A stretch of 64,000 bases of DNA from Rhizobium brockwellii (GTDB lineage: Bacteria > Pseudomonadota > Alphaproteobacteria > Rhizobiales > Rhizobiaceae): the NCBI RefSeq assembly GCF_000769405.2, contig NZ_CP053441.1, forward strand, positions 124,001 to 188,000. Reading direction: 5' to 3'. The stretch's first letter is position 1; each line of letters starts with the position of its first letter. Below, piece after piece: positions 10,875 through 20,782 of the stretch. Below the pieces are notes generated by a model. That model saw only the letters and a program-made list of their open reading frames with translations, was not told the origin of the DNA and made no database searches. The position numbers were made by a program, and so were the translations under genes.

Positions 10875-12446
10875 CTACTCGCCGTCTGCCATTGCGTTAT
10901 ATCGATAGTGGCGATATCCGGCTGACGGCGTGAAATTGCGGTGATAGGCCGCAAGATGGGGCAGGAGGGCATCGATCGCATCCCAGGCTTGCCTTTCACC
11001 TGCCGTTTCGGGCCGTTCCAGTTGCTCGCCGATTTCCGCAAGAACCGCTTCCCTGTCGATTGTCACAACTTTTCCGCTATCGACGACGAGACGGCCGCCG
11101 ACGAACACCTGCGTGATGGCATGCCGTCCGCCGCGATGCATGACACTCTCCACAGCCGGCGTGCGGGAGTTCACATGCGGCCTGCCGATCTTGCGGCGGT
11201 CCATCAGCACGATGTCGGCCTGTTGACCCGGTTCGAGCCGGCCCGTAAAGCCGCCGAAGCCGACGGTTTTGGCGCCATGTTCCGTCGCCATCTGCAGCAC
11301 GGCACCAGCATCGGGACGGTCGTTCCACAGGCCCGTTTCGCGGTGCAGTGCCCAGACCAATTTCATTTCCAGCGTCATGTCCCGGTCGTCGGCGATGTTC
11401 GACTGGTCTATGCCGAGCGCTATCTTAATGCCGCGACGGCGCATTTCGTTGACGGGAGCGATGCCGCTGCCGAGCCGCAGGCCGGATGAGGCATTGTGGC
11501 ACATGCTGCAGCCGCAATCGGCTATAATGTCGAGATCCTCACGGCTCATCCAGTTGCCGTGCCCGAGCGTGACGTTTGGCCCGAGGCATTCGAGTGCCTT
11601 CAAATGCTGGACGGCGCTGTGGCCGAAAGTGTTGTGGGCGAAGCTTGATTGCCGCTCGGTCTCCAGAAGATGCATATGGACCTGCGCGTCGGTTTCGCGG
11701 GCCGTCTCGAAAATCGTCTGGAGGCACTCGTCGGTGCACCAGTGCAGATTGGCGGGGGCGAGATTGATGCGGACGTGATCCGGCCGTGCGTCGAACCAGC
11801 TTTCCCTGAGCGCGCGATAAAATGTCATCAGGTCTGCGATCGGGATGTTCGAGGCGTCGAGTTTGGGGGCGATCCAGCTGCGAACGGCTTCGGGAAGGGT
11901 GGCCAGCACCCTGGCGTCTTCGTCATAGGTCAGAATATTGCGATCGCGGATCATGAAGGAAAAGCCGGCCCGCATGCCGATATCGGTATAGGCCTTGAGC
12001 GTGGCGTCGGCCGTCGCCATCCAGCTCTCGGGTGCGCCCGCAAGTCCACTGTTGATATGCTGCACCATCGTCGTACCGCTTTCCAACATCTCGATCGCCG
12101 AATAGAGCGTATCCAGCCGGACATCGACCTGCCGCATCGCCCGGAACTGCGGCAGCCATAGTTCCAGAGGCGCGAAGGGCACGCCCTGCATCAAAGGCGT
12201 GATCCCGAAATGGTGGTGGCTGTTGACCAGCCCCGGCATGGCGATCATGTCGGGAGATCCGAAGCGGGCAAGATGCTCGTTGCCGTAGCCAACGGCGGCA
12301 AGAGGCCCGATCTGCGCGATCATGCCGCCAGCGACACGGAGGCCCACGTCGTGGCGCATGGACATGGTGCCGTCAGGCAAAATACCGCACAGCACGGTTC
12401 CGGCTTCAATGATGCAGTCACCCGACATCGGCTCTTCAAGGCTCAT
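10875..12446 (-). CDS. Metal-dependent amidohydrolase, TrzA/AtzA/guanine-deaminase-like
   Basis: 523 aa. Amidohydrolase-superfamily TIM barrel. The metal-binding HxH is at 77-79 (GLVNSHHHF), further metal and substrate histidines are in HLLETE and GHGNWMS, and the catalytic Asp is in GIDQSN. Relatives deaminate or dechlorinate purines, triazines and related N-heterocycles. The ATG at 12446 overlaps the stop of the preceding gene (ATGA), indicating coupling; an upstream in-frame ATG at 12599 lies inside that gene. Last gene of the minus-strand catabolic operon, so it probably acts on a pathway intermediate. Substrate unknown. Confidence 0.75.
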   Translation of the reverse strand: MSLEEPMSGDCIIEAGTVLCGILPDGTMSMRHDVGLRVAGGMIAQIGPLAAVGYGNEHLARFGSPDMIAMPGLVNSHHHFGITPLMQGVPFAPLELWLPQFRAMRQVDVRLDTLYSAIEMLESGTTMVQHINSGLAGAPESWMATADATLKAYTDIGMRAGFSFMIRDRNILTYDEDARVLATLPEAVRSWIAPKLDASNIPIADLMTFYRALRESWFDARPDHVRINLAPANLHWCTDECLQTIFETARETDAQVHMHLLETERQSSFAHNTFGHSAVQHLKALECLGPNVTLGHGNWMSREDLDIIADCGCSMCHNASSGLRLGSGIAPVNEMRRRGIKIALGIDQSNIADDRDMTLEMKLVWALHRETGLWNDRPDAGAVLQMATEHGAKTVGFGGFTGRLEPGQQADIVLMDRRKIGRPHVNSRTPAVESVMHRGGRHAITQVFVGGRLVVDSGKVVTIDREAVLAEIGEQLERPETAGERQAWDAIDALLPHLAAYHRNFTPSAGYRHYRYNAMADGE

Positions 12447-13492
12447 TTCGTGTAGTCTCCGATCAATCCGAGGCGGCGAGCGACCACGACGCGGTAGAGC
12501 GGGTCGCCATAGACTTTCATTTCCTCGCTGGCGGAAAAGGCGAGACTGATATCGTGCTCGTCGTAGCTTTGCGCGGCGATCGCATGCATTTCGGGCCAAT
12601 CCGGCACCTGGATATGACGCCAGCGATCGACTGCCGTTCTATCCGGCATCTCGGGAAACCCGAGTTCGCCCATCAGAGCGGCGATCCCCTGCCAGAACAC
12701 CCGCAACATCCGATGGAGGGTCGCCTCATCGCAATGCGGCTCAAGGAGACGGATCCAATGCAGCCCTGTAATGATGTGCAATGCGGCGAAATGCTGGGTT
12801 GCTGCAAATATGGCGAGCGCAGTTGCCGCCATTTTTTCCATCGTGTCCGGCCCGATGTCGAGCCAATCGACGACGGGCGCAAATTCGAGCACGTTGCCGG
12901 CGTCACGCATGTTCTGCCAAAGAAGGTCGTGAAGCTGCATGCCATGCAAGGGCTTGATCGCAGCGGTCATGGCCAAGACTTCGGCCGGGTCGTGCGTGAT
13001 CGCCGGTGTCCCTTTTGCTTCGGGCAGCGGCAGATAGGTGGCGCTCCAGTAGGCGAGCGCAATGGCGACATCGGTCTCGTCGACGCGAAGTACCCCGTAG
13101 GCCGCCCGCATCAGCGCGTGAAAAGCGCTGGCGCCAATGCCGTCGGCAAGATCGGGAAGATAAAGCTCCAGTGCCTCGTGTATTCCGAGCCGCGCCACCT
13201 CGCCGGCAAAGAAGACGCGCAGATCGGGCTCACGCTCACGCATTCCGACGGCGGCTTTCCAGCTCTTGCCATCCAAGCGCTTCAATGGCTGGGCGAAGGG
13301 CGCAAGCTGCTTGGCGTCTCGGTAGTGATGGAAGAACCGTCGAAGCTGAGCCGACCCGCCGCCGATCCGGTCCAGCGCGACGAGGACCATCGGCGCATGA
13401 TTGGCGAATGTGCGCGAAAATTCAGAACCCCATGCCGGCATGTCGGCTAGCAGCGTTCTCAGTTCGTCCGAAGTGCTTTCTTTTGGTACCAT
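12443..13492 (-). CDS. Questin-oxidase-like protein
   Basis: 349 aa, no signal peptide, mostly helical. It resembles the questin oxidase family (PF14027), including the early motif FANHAPMVLVALDRIGG and later LHGMQLHDLLWQ and HIITGLHWIRLL. Named members perform Baeyer-Villiger-type ring opening of anthraquinones in fungi; the bacterial homologues are uncharacterised, so the reaction here is open. The ATG at 13492 follows GAGGAG with nine-base spacing and is preferred over the in-frame ATG at 13537, which would overlap the upstream gene. Forty-one bases separate it from the deaminase gene. An oxidative step in the pathway is inferred. Confidence 0.6.
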   Translation of the reverse strand: MVPKESTSDELRTLLADMPAWGSEFSRTFANHAPMVLVALDRIGGGSAQLRRFFHHYRDAKQLAPFAQPLKRLDGKSWKAAVGMREREPDLRVFFAGEVARLGIHEALELYLPDLADGIGASAFHALMRAAYGVLRVDETDVAIALAYWSATYLPLPEAKGTPAITHDPAEVLAMTAAIKPLHGMQLHDLLWQNMRDAGNVLEFAPVVDWLDIGPDTMEKMAATALAIFAATQHFAALHIITGLHWIRLLEPHCDEATLHRMLRVFWQGIAALMGELGFPEMPDRTAVDRWRHIQVPDWPEMHAIAAQSYDEHDISLAFSASEEMKVYGDPLYRVVVARRLGLIGDYTK

Positions 13493-13533
13493 GGATCTAA
13501 ACTCCTCGTTGAAAACGGAATGCCCGCTTGCAT

Positions 13534-14016
13534 TCACACAGTTGGTTGCCAGGCGTCCCGGTGAACAGCTTCCGCTTCCGTCTCAATCAAGGGTCCGATG
13601 ACCTCGATGCTTTTCTGGCCCGCCGAAAACACATCGCGGCATGGCAAATTCATTGTCGGGTTGTCCGGGTGATCCCCTGTCATGGCCTTCAGCCGATGTT
13701 CGGAAAGGCCGTAGACGACCCGGCCGATGCCGACCCAGTAGATGGCGCCGGCGCACATGGCGCAGGGTTCCGCCGAGCTGTACAAGGTACACTGCGCCAG
13801 AAACGGCTCGCGATAGAGCTTCGAGGCACGCGTCGCCAACAGGCGCTCGGCATGGGCCGTTGCATCGAGGTCGGGGAAATATCCGTTTTCTTGCTCAAGA
13901 AGGATTTCACCGCCGGGACCGGCAAGAAGCGCGCCGAAGGGCATATTGCCATGGGCTTTGGCCCGGTGCGCAATCTCGAAGGTCAATCTGAGAAGGCTTT
14001 CGTGATCAAGGCTCAT
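13534..14016 (-). CDS. Nucleoside-deaminase-like zinc hydrolase
   Basis: 160 aa. Cytidine/deoxycytidylate deaminase fold with the zinc site intact: H55-A-E57 and PCAMC (84-88), followed by AIYWVGIGRVVYG. This is the arrangement of guanine deaminase (GuaD) and tRNA adenosine deaminase families. Placed in a catabolic operon, a free base or small N-heterocycle is the likelier substrate than tRNA. The gene start overlaps the end of the upstream hydrolase gene by 11 bases. No secretion signal. Confidence 0.75.
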   Translation of the reverse strand: MSLDHESLLRLTFEIAHRAKAHGNMPFGALLAGPGGEILLEQENGYFPDLDATAHAERLLATRASKLYREPFLAQCTLYSSAEPCAMCAGAIYWVGIGRVVYGLSEHRLKAMTGDHPDNPTMNLPCRDVFSAGQKSIEVIGPLIETEAEAVHRDAWQPTV

Positions 14017-15694
14017 GTCCGTTCTCCTCTACCGTATGCGATTGGCTGTCTTTCGCATCGGCCTGCCGCATCACCGGCAATCGCAGGGTGGAGGGGTAGC
14101 CATCGCCTGACCGCAGCACGAGGGTCGTGACCAGCCGATCCGTTACGGCCGCGTCCTGCGGGCGTGCGCCGGTGCCAGGATTGACGGGGAAAGCGGGAAA
14201 CGACGCCGCCTGTATCGATAGACGCAGGCAATGTCCCGCCCGCACCGTAACGTGAACGGGCCGCAGCGCGACGGAAACCGGCGATCCTGCGCCGTCGGCC
14301 TTTACGGTTTTATGTCCCGACGTCACGCTGATGGCGGCCCCATCAGAGGTGAGCATGCTCAAGGTGCAATCCAGGTCGAAACTCGGCCTGTCGGCGGTGA
14401 CGAAGAGGTCCACTTTCGGGGCTCCGGTCAGCAGGAGCGGCCGGTCGAGGGGATCGGAGGTGTAGACCAACACGTCGGCCCTGTCGTCGATGGCCGCCCG
14501 GTCGGCAAAATCCGGCGGCGTGCCGAGATGCAGCCCGACGCTCGGGGCCGGCCGCCATGGATCGTGGACGAGATAATCGGCGCTCGCGAGCCCCGGCTTC
14601 TCGGCAAGCGTTCCATCGATGCTCGTCGCGGCCGCCCGGCCGCCAGATGAGAGATGAAGCACCAGCATCTCGGCTGTGGGCAGGCTTTCGAAACCGGCCC
14701 AGGCCTTTTTGACGACATCGTAGAGCCGGACCTTCGGGTAAGGATTCTCGCGGCCTTTGAGCGCCTCGTCGAAGAATGCGACGATCTCGCGGTCGATGCC
14801 GTCTGCCGCACCGGCCCCGGCATCCAGAGCCCCAACCCTTCGACCCCAGGGGATATGCGACCACGGGCCGATCGAGAGCCGCTGCAGACCATCGCCCGCG
14901 GAAAAGGCCTCGAAAGCAGCAAATGTACCCTCAAGCATAATGTCGTTCCAGCCGCCCATATGCAGGACGGGAACGTCGAGCGTCACGCCCTCAAGCAGCG
15001 ATTGCGGCGACCTTGCCTGCCAATAGGACAGATCATCGGCAAGCCAGTCATGGTAATGTGTGTACCTCGATGCCAGCTCAAGCACCTCCGGCCGTCCCGA
15101 AATCACGCCAGAATGCAGAAAGGGCAAAGCCGCATGCAACATATGAGCAACGGCGAGGTCGCCGGCCAGCCGGGCATTTTCGACGGCCATCTGGCACGCC
15201 CACATCTGGTTGGACTGCAGACGGAACCCGTCGCCTTCGAAGGCCCAGTGGTTGCGCACATCAAAAGCCGCCATGGCGATCGCCATCGCATCGGGCACTT
15301 TCCCGCCGGATTTTCGGGCGCCGGCAAGGGCCAGGAACTGGTTCATGCCGTGGTAGCTGAAGCCATAGCTTGCCACCATGCCGTTGCCGCCGGGAAGATC
15401 GGCCGCCAGCGACAATGTCTGCGCGCCATCAGCGACATCGTCCTCGAGAATGCTGAAGACCCCTTCCGAATCTCCACGGCCACGAACATCCTGCACCAGC
15501 ACCACGTAACCTTGGCCCGCATACCATGCGGGATGGGCCAGAACGACCGTCGAGGCGACCTTTCGCCCATAGGGCAGGCGCATTACCAGAACGGGATGGC
15601 GCTCCGGGCCGACGGGACGATAGACGTCGGCTGCGAGATGAACGCCGTCCGCCATGCGCATTCGAAGAGTTTCGATGTCGCGAAGTGCCAGCAT
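14006..15694 (-). CDS. CocE/NonD-family serine hydrolase (peptidase S15 type)
   Basis: 562 aa. Alpha/beta hydrolase of the X-Pro dipeptidyl-peptidase / cocaine-esterase class, usual length. The nucleophile elbow is S113 in ASYGFSYHG; the C-terminal jelly-roll typical of PepX_C is visible from about 330. Relatives cleave acyl or ester bonds (cocaine esterase, glutaryl-acylases). No signal peptide, so cytoplasmic. It starts two bases after the creatininase-like gene ends and overlaps the deaminase gene start, placing it firmly in the operon. It probably removes an acyl group from the imported compound. Confidence 0.75.
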   Translation of the reverse strand: MLALRDIETLRMRMADGVHLAADVYRPVGPERHPVLVMRLPYGRKVASTVVLAHPAWYAGQGYVVLVQDVRGRGDSEGVFSILEDDVADGAQTLSLAADLPGGNGMVASYGFSYHGMNQFLALAGARKSGGKVPDAMAIAMAAFDVRNHWAFEGDGFRLQSNQMWACQMAVENARLAGDLAVAHMLHAALPFLHSGVISGRPEVLELASRYTHYHDWLADDLSYWQARSPQSLLEGVTLDVPVLHMGGWNDIMLEGTFAAFEAFSAGDGLQRLSIGPWSHIPWGRRVGALDAGAGAADGIDREIVAFFDEALKGRENPYPKVRLYDVVKKAWAGFESLPTAEMLVLHLSSGGRAAATSIDGTLAEKPGLASADYLVHDPWRPAPSVGLHLGTPPDFADRAAIDDRADVLVYTSDPLDRPLLLTGAPKVDLFVTADRPSFDLDCTLSMLTSDGAAISVTSGHKTVKADGAGSPVSVALRPVHVTVRAGHCLRLSIQAASFPAFPVNPGTGARPQDAAVTDRLVTTLVLRSGDGYPSTLRLPVMRQADAKDSQSHTVEENGHEP

Positions 15695-15696
15695 GC

Positions 15697-16515
15697 TTAT
15701 CTCATGACCGAAAAGCGGGTTTCGGAGGTGAGCCTCTTCATGTCGAATTTGCGCGTCGCCTCGATGAGGCGCACCAAACCTGCCGCGGCCCGGTCAAGCA
15801 CCAGCGCGCCTTTGACGGCGTCGGCATTGGCGGCATTTCCGCTAACGCCTGCGGGATGAAGGTCCTGGGCCTGCCAGCCAAAGCCGACCGCGCCTTCCGC
15901 CGTCAACGGACTGCCGGACTGCTCGATGTCGACGGTCAGCGGCACGAAATCTTCGGCCTTGTCCATGGCGACCAGCTCCGGCGCGATGGCCAGCATCATG
16001 CTGGTTTCGATATCGCCGCCGTGAATGCCGTGAACGATTTCCGCGGACGAAAACAGATCGTCGACCGGCGCGATCCTGAACCAGGAGCAGGCGACCGCCA
16101 GCATGCCAAGTTCGACACGGATATCGCGGCAGGTCATCTCCATCAGCGAGATCTGCCCGCCATGAGAATTGAACAGGATCATCTTTCGGACGCCGGCCCG
16201 CTTCACGCTTCTGGCCATATCGAGCCAGACGAGCCGCAGGGTTTGCGCCGATATGGTCAGCGTCCCCGGATAGGCGAGGTGCTCATCTGACTTGCCGACA
16301 CCGAATGCCGGCAGGATGAGGACGTCCGCGTTTGCGTCAAACAACGGCACCATCCGATCGATGATGGCTGCGTTGATGGCGGCGTCAACCTGTACGGGAA
16401 GATGGGGGCCATGCTGCTCGACAGCCGCAATCGGCAGGATGACGACGGTCTCGCTCAGGTCGCGGGACGCAAAATCCGCGGTCGAATAATCGGCCCAGTA
16501 AAAGGAATGCGTCAT
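15697..16515 (-). CDS. Creatininase-family amidohydrolase
   Basis: 272 aa. The creatininase signature is clear: AVEQHGPHLP (E33, H35, H38), D44, then FNSHGGQ and HGGDIETSM, which together form the binuclear metal site. Family members open cyclic amides or formamides (creatinine; formamidopyrimidine in riboflavin synthesis). The ATG at 16515 overlaps the upstream stop by ATGA; the longer in-frame ORF reaching 16794 lies inside the oxidoreductase gene and is rejected. Substrate is unknown; a cyclic amide or ureide product of the oxidoreductase is plausible. Confidence 0.78.
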   Translation of the reverse strand: MTHSFYWADYSTADFASRDLSETVVILPIAAVEQHGPHLPVQVDAAINAAIIDRMVPLFDANADVLILPAFGVGKSDEHLAYPGTLTISAQTLRLVWLDMARSVKRAGVRKMILFNSHGGQISLMEMTCRDIRVELGMLAVACSWFRIAPVDDLFSSAEIVHGIHGGDIETSMMLAIAPELVAMDKAEDFVPLTVDIEQSGSPLTAEGAVGFGWQAQDLHPAGVSGNAANADAVKGALVLDRAAAGLVRLIEATRKFDMKRLTSETRFSVMR

Positions 16516-18026
16516 GCGCCACTCCGCATGGCCGGCTTGCCGGTATCTTGCGAGCTTGCCGATTGCCGATTGGCCTTGGCTATCACGATCTCGAAGTCGT
16601 CGGCGATCGGCAGATCCGGTGAGACATAAGATGCCAGTTCCGGCAGGATGACCGCTTCCCGATCGAGCAGCAGCCGGCGCAGGACGCCGCGCACGAGCCG
16701 TGGAATGGCATGCTTGTGCCCACTGATCGACGTCGAGTGCGGACCGTGGCTGACGAAACTGCTGCTGTTGAAGGCAAATACCCGGCTGACCCACGTCTCA
16801 TCCGGATCTTTCGGGATGAAGCCGTAGAATCCGTCGAGATAGGGAAACCGTGCCAGCCGGGCATCCGCGCGGCCGTCTTGCGGCGTGTAACGTTCGCCCC
16901 AAAGCGCGACCTTGTCATGAATGGTTTTGAGTTCAGGCCTGGCGGCGAGATCGACATCCATCCCCGTTGCAAGAAGCAGGTGATCGAACTCCAGAATACC
17001 GTCCGGGGTGGTGACGCGGATCGCATCTGGCTGTTGAGAGACCTCCAGCCATGGTGTTGCGGGACGAAGCTTGAAATTTTCAAGGCGCATTGCGGTCTCG
17101 AAACTGCGCACCGGCGGCGGCTGATCGACGCTGCGAAAGAACCGGGCGATATCCCAGCGTGTGGTCTCGGAAAGCTCAGGGTAATGCGTCATCATGCCGG
17201 GCGTCTCGACCGCGCGGTGGGGATTGGTGCGCGGCAGGCGCGCGCGCCGGAAGCAGAGATCGACGGAGGCAGCACCGGCTTCCAGCGCCTTGATCGCATT
17301 GTCGAACGCAGAGGCGCCATGGCCGAGAACGCCGACGCGCAATCCTTTCAAAGCGTCGAAATCGACGGGACCGTTCGTGTGATCGAACTTTTCGGGCGCC
17401 AGTGCTTCTGACACAAAGGGCGGCACCCGCCATGCGCCGGCGCCATCATACCCGGTGGCCAGCACCACGGTTCGTGCCAGAGATTTTTCAATCCTGCCTC
17501 CGATGCGGGTCGTGACCGCGATCAGATCGCCCTCCGGCGCGACGTCCAGGACGTCGCAATGATTGGTGATGGCGATCTCGAAAACGTCGGCATACCAGTC
17601 GAGATAGGCCTTCCAGTCTGTTCGCGGAATGCGGGGCAGATCCGTCCAGGCCTGCTGCCCATAGCGCGTTTCGAACCAGCGGCGGATGGAGAGATTGACG
17701 ACGTTGAACTCGTTGCCGACCTGGGTCTTCGGGGTGCGCAATTCCTCCATGCGGGCAAAGGTCAGCCATGGCCCCTCAGCGCCCGGCGCTCCGCTGTCCA
17801 GGACGCGGATGTGCCGGAGCCCGTCCCATTTCAGGGCTGCTGCGATCGTGACGCCTGACTGGCCACCACCGACGATGATCGCATCGGCGATGTCAGCCGC
17901 GTCTGGTCTCGGCAGGTCGCTGAGCCATGCTGCGCTCGGGTAGCCGAGGGCGGCAAGATCGGCAAGGGCTGCCTGCTTCAGGTCATCAAGCGTCACGCGC
18001 GGCGCATCGATTGGGGCAATCATCAT
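16512..18026 (-). CDS. FAD/NAD(P)-dependent oxidoreductase, flavin monooxygenase-like
   Basis: 504 aa. Two dinucleotide-binding sites: FAD GGGQSG (53-58) and NAD(P)H GHGASA (235-240), with ATGYD between them, as in flavoprotein monooxygenases and related predicted oxidoreductases. No signal peptide. It overlaps both neighbours by ATGA (18023-18026 and 16512-16515). Between the importer genes and the hydrolases it could perform the first oxidative attack on the imported compound (inference). Two adjacent ATGs at 18026 and 18023 are both possible starts. Confidence 0.75.
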   Translation of the reverse strand: MMIAPIDAPRVTLDDLKQAALADLAALGYPSAAWLSDLPRPDAADIADAIIVGGGQSGVTIAAALKWDGLRHIRVLDSGAPGAEGPWLTFARMEELRTPKTQVGNEFNVVNLSIRRWFETRYGQQAWTDLPRIPRTDWKAYLDWYADVFEIAITNHCDVLDVAPEGDLIAVTTRIGGRIEKSLARTVVLATGYDGAGAWRVPPFVSEALAPEKFDHTNGPVDFDALKGLRVGVLGHGASAFDNAIKALEAGAASVDLCFRRARLPRTNPHRAVETPGMMTHYPELSETTRWDIARFFRSVDQPPPVRSFETAMRLENFKLRPATPWLEVSQQPDAIRVTTPDGILEFDHLLLATGMDVDLAARPELKTIHDKVALWGERYTPQDGRADARLARFPYLDGFYGFIPKDPDETWVSRVFAFNSSSFVSHGPHSTSISGHKHAIPRLVRGVLRRLLLDREAVILPELASYVSPDLPIADDFEIVIAKANRQSASSQDTGKPAMRSGA

Positions 18027-18820
18027 AGGTCATCTCGTATATGGGCCATACGTCCGCGCAGGCGGCGTCGGCGATTGATTTCGGTCAGCGCCACGATCAG
18101 GACCGTCAACACGAGGACGGCCACCTGCATGGCATTGAGGTCGGGCTTCAGCTCGCGCCGGAATTCCGATGCGACGATCAGCGACAGGGGCTGCGTGCGG
18201 CCGGCGAGGAACATGGAAATGGTCAGATCGGCCAGCGACAGGATGACCCCGATGGAATAGGCGGCACTTAGCGCGACGCTCAACTGCGGCAGCAGAACGC
18301 GCCGGAAACTCTGCCATGGGGTGGCGCCGAGATCCCGCGCCGCCTCCTCAAGTCGCGGGTCGAGCCGGACCATCACCGCGGCAAGGATTGTAGTGGTGAA
18401 GGGAATGACGACCAAAGTCTGCGCCAATATGAGCGCGGTTGCCCCACGGCCCAATCCCACCCAGCTCATAAGCATGGCCTGCGCAATGGAAAGCACCGTC
18501 TTCGGCACCAGAAAGGGCACGAGGACAAGGATGGCGAATGCTGCGCGGAACTTCATGCGTGGCGACGTCACCGCCAATGCTGCCATCAACCCAATCAGCG
18601 CGCCGAGCAGACCGACGGGCTGTGCAATCAGAAAACTGGTGACGAAGCCGCCCAGAAACGCTTCGTTGCCGAAAAGATCGGCATACCAGGAGAGGGTAAA
18701 ACCGCTCAACGGGAAGGCCATCGTGCTTGCTGCGTTGAAGGAAAAAATTCCGAGAACGACGATCGGCAAATAGAAGAAACACACGGCAAGACCGAGCGTG
18801 AGGATGACCAGGCGGCTCAT
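18023..18820 (-). CDS. ABC transporter permease, PotC type
   Basis: 265 aa. Six hydrophobic segments and the EAA loop LEEAARDLGATPWQSFRRVL, as in spermidine/putrescine-type permeases. The ATG at 18820 overlaps the upstream permease stop (ATGA); the longer in-frame extension to 18943 runs inside that gene. Together with the PotB-like partner it forms the channel of the importer feeding this operon. Confidence 0.82.
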   Translation of the reverse strand: MSRLVILTLGLAVCFFYLPIVVLGIFSFNAASTMAFPLSGFTLSWYADLFGNEAFLGGFVTSFLIAQPVGLLGALIGLMAALAVTSPRMKFRAAFAILVLVPFLVPKTVLSIAQAMLMSWVGLGRGATALILAQTLVVIPFTTTILAAVMVRLDPRLEEAARDLGATPWQSFRRVLLPQLSVALSAAYSIGVILSLADLTISMFLAGRTQPLSLIVASEFRRELKPDLNAMQVAVLVLTVLIVALTEINRRRRLRGRMAHIRDDL

Positions 18821-19695
18821 GGTGCCCCCCGTCGAAAGACCGCGCGGGCGCCATCGAACCGAAGCAGGATGGTCACAAACCCGGTGGCGAAGGCGAACAG
18901 AATGACGAGAAGGCTCAGGGATAACGCGGAGGCCAGCGGCCAATCGAACGCCGTCCCGAACAGGTTGTCGATCATCGCCATCGGCGTCGCGCCCGACGTC
19001 CCGCCCAAAAGGCTCGGCGTCATCATGTCGCCGGCGGCGAGTGCAAAGACCGTAAAGACGCCGACAGCCAGTCCGGGCGTGGTCAAAGGCAAGATGACCT
19101 TGAAGAACGCGTCTATCGGGCGAGCCCCGAGATCCCGTGCGGCTTCGATCAACCGTTTGTCGATCAATTCCGCCGATATCCAGATGGCCAGCACCATGAA
19201 GGGCAAATTGTTGTAGAGAAGCACGAGATGCGTGGTGAACGGCGAAAACAGCAGGAATTTCACCGGCTCATCGATCACGCCCAACCATTTCAGAGCGGCG
19301 TTGACCAGTCCTTCGGAGCCGAGAACGACCCGCCAGGCATATATCCGGACGATCTCGCCGGTATAGAGCGGCGTCAAAAGGACGATGCTGCCGATGCCTT
19401 TCCAGAGAACGGGCAGCCGCGTCATCGAGACGGCGATCGGGTATCCGATCAAAGCCGCCAGTAAAGCCGTGCCCGCGCCCGAGACGACCGACTTCCCGAT
19501 CAGAAAGGTGAAGACCGGATTGGTAAACATCTGAGTCCAACTCTGTCCGGAAAAGGCCGGAACGAGCGTGAAGGCATCGAGATCCACCTCAAAGACGCTG
19601 AAAACCAAGAGCACGGCAAGCGGTAGAACGCATCCGAGGATTAAAATAAAGGCGACTGGCACCGCGAGATGTGCCCGGTGAAGAACCGAAGCCAT
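18817..19695 (-). CDS. ABC transporter permease, PotB type
   Basis: 292 aa. Starts [20 protein letters not shown] with a first transmembrane helix, followed by about five more and the EAA loop LIEAARDLGARPIDAFFKVI. The start codon shares one base with the ATPase stop (TGATG at 19695), a sign of translational coupling. Family members import polyamines, iron complexes or related small cations, which fits a nitrogenous substrate. Confidence 0.82.
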   Translation of the reverse strand: MASVLHRAHLAVPVAFILILGCVLPLAVLLVFSVFEVDLDAFTLVPAFSGQSWTQMFTNPVFTFLIGKSVVSGAGTALLAALIGYPIAVSMTRLPVLWKGIGSIVLLTPLYTGEIVRIYAWRVVLGSEGLVNAALKWLGVIDEPVKFLLFSPFTTHLVLLYNNLPFMVLAIWISAELIDKRLIEAARDLGARPIDAFFKVILPLTTPGLAVGVFTVFALAAGDMMTPSLLGGTSGATPMAMIDNLFGTAFDWPLASALSLSLLVILFAFATGFVTILLRFDGARAVFRRGAP

Positions 19696-20780
19696 CAGTC
19701 GATCCTCGTGATGAAGGCGCGGTCCTGATCGACGACGAGCCCGACATTCGCGCCAGGCGAAAGCGGGTTATCCGCCATGAACCGCAAAATGACACCGTTA
19801 ACCTCGGCCTCGACAAGGTAGCGATCTCCTTTGAACACCACATGCCGGATCGTCGCGTTCAGGCCATCCGTGCCAATACGGACATGCTCCGGCCGAATGG
19901 CGAGCACTGCCTTATCCCCTTTCGCCAATCCCTCCACTGCCGGGCATTGCACGGTAGAGATGGCCGTATCGATCGCAGCCGATCCGCAGGCCCCGCCGCC
20001 ATCGACGATTTCGCCTGGAATGAGTGTCGCCGCGCCGATGAAGTCGGCAACGAAAGCGTTGGCAGGACGGGCATAGATTGTCAGCGGCGCAGCCCTTTGA
20101 ACGATGCGCCCCTTGTTCATGACAACGACGATGTCGGAGAGCGCAAAGGCCTCTTCCTGATCATGCGTGACGTAGACGAAGGCAATACCGAGACGCCGCT
20201 GCAAATCCTTCAGTTCGATTTGCAAATGCCCGCGCATCTTTTTGTCCAGTGCAGACAAGGGTTCGTCGAGAAGCAGCAGATGCGGCTCGGCGATGATGGC
20301 GCGGGCCACCGCGACCCGCTGCTGCTGGCCGCCAGAGAGCTGGTGTGGATACCGATCGCCGAACTCCGCCATATGCACGGCATCCAGAGCCCTTTTGACG
20401 CGCGCGGCCACATCGACATTGCTGTGGCGCCGCAGTGTCAGCGAGAACGCGACATTTCCGAATACGGTGAGGTGCGGAAACAGCGCGTAGCTCTGGAATA
20501 CGGTGTTGACCGGACGTCGCTCCGGCGGAACGCCAGAAAGCGACCGTCCGTCAAGCACGATCGATCCCGCGTCCGGCGTCTCGAAACCGGCGATCATGCG
20601 CAAGATCGTGGTCTTGCCGCATCCGGAAGGGCCGAGAAAGGTAGTGAAAGCCCTTTCGGGAATATCGAGATCGACGCTATCGACCGCGCGGTCCTTGCCG
20701 TAATTCTTGGTCAGACCGCGCGCCGAAAGCAAAAGCCCGGATCTTGACGGATCGGCCGCCATGTCAGGCGTCGTCGTCAT
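19695..20780 (-). CDS. ABC transporter ATP-binding protein, PotA type
   Basis: 361 aa. Walker A GPSGCGKT (50-57), Q-loop [10 protein letters not shown], signature LSGGQQQR, Walker B ending [12 protein letters not shown], and switch histidine in [10 protein letters not shown]-terminal TOBE-like domain (about 270-361) is typical of PotA, FutC and MalK type ATPases. Cytoplasmic. It starts two bases after the binding-protein gene stops. Confidence 0.85.
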   Translation of the reverse strand: MTTTPDMAADPSRSGLLLSARGLTKNYGKDRAVDSVDLDIPERAFTTFLGPSGCGKTTILRMIAGFETPDAGSIVLDGRSLSGVPPERRPVNTVFQSYALFPHLTVFGNVAFSLTLRRHSNVDVAARVKRALDAVHMAEFGDRYPHQLSGGQQQRVAVARAIIAEPHLLLLDEPLSALDKKMRGHLQIELKDLQRRLGIAFVYVTHDQEEAFALSDIVVVMNKGRIVQRAAPLTIYARPANAFVADFIGAATLIPGEIVDGGGACGSAAIDTAISTVQCPAVEGLAKGDKAVLAIRPEHVRIGTDGLNATIRHVVFKGDRYLVEAEVNGVILRFMADNPLSPGANVGLVVDQDRAFITRID

Positions 20781-20782
20781 GA

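Noticed and set aside
10662..10925. 87-codon plus-strand frame with a hydrophobic end
   Set aside because: Overlaps the end of the amidohydrolase gene, has no ribosome site and no family resemblance.
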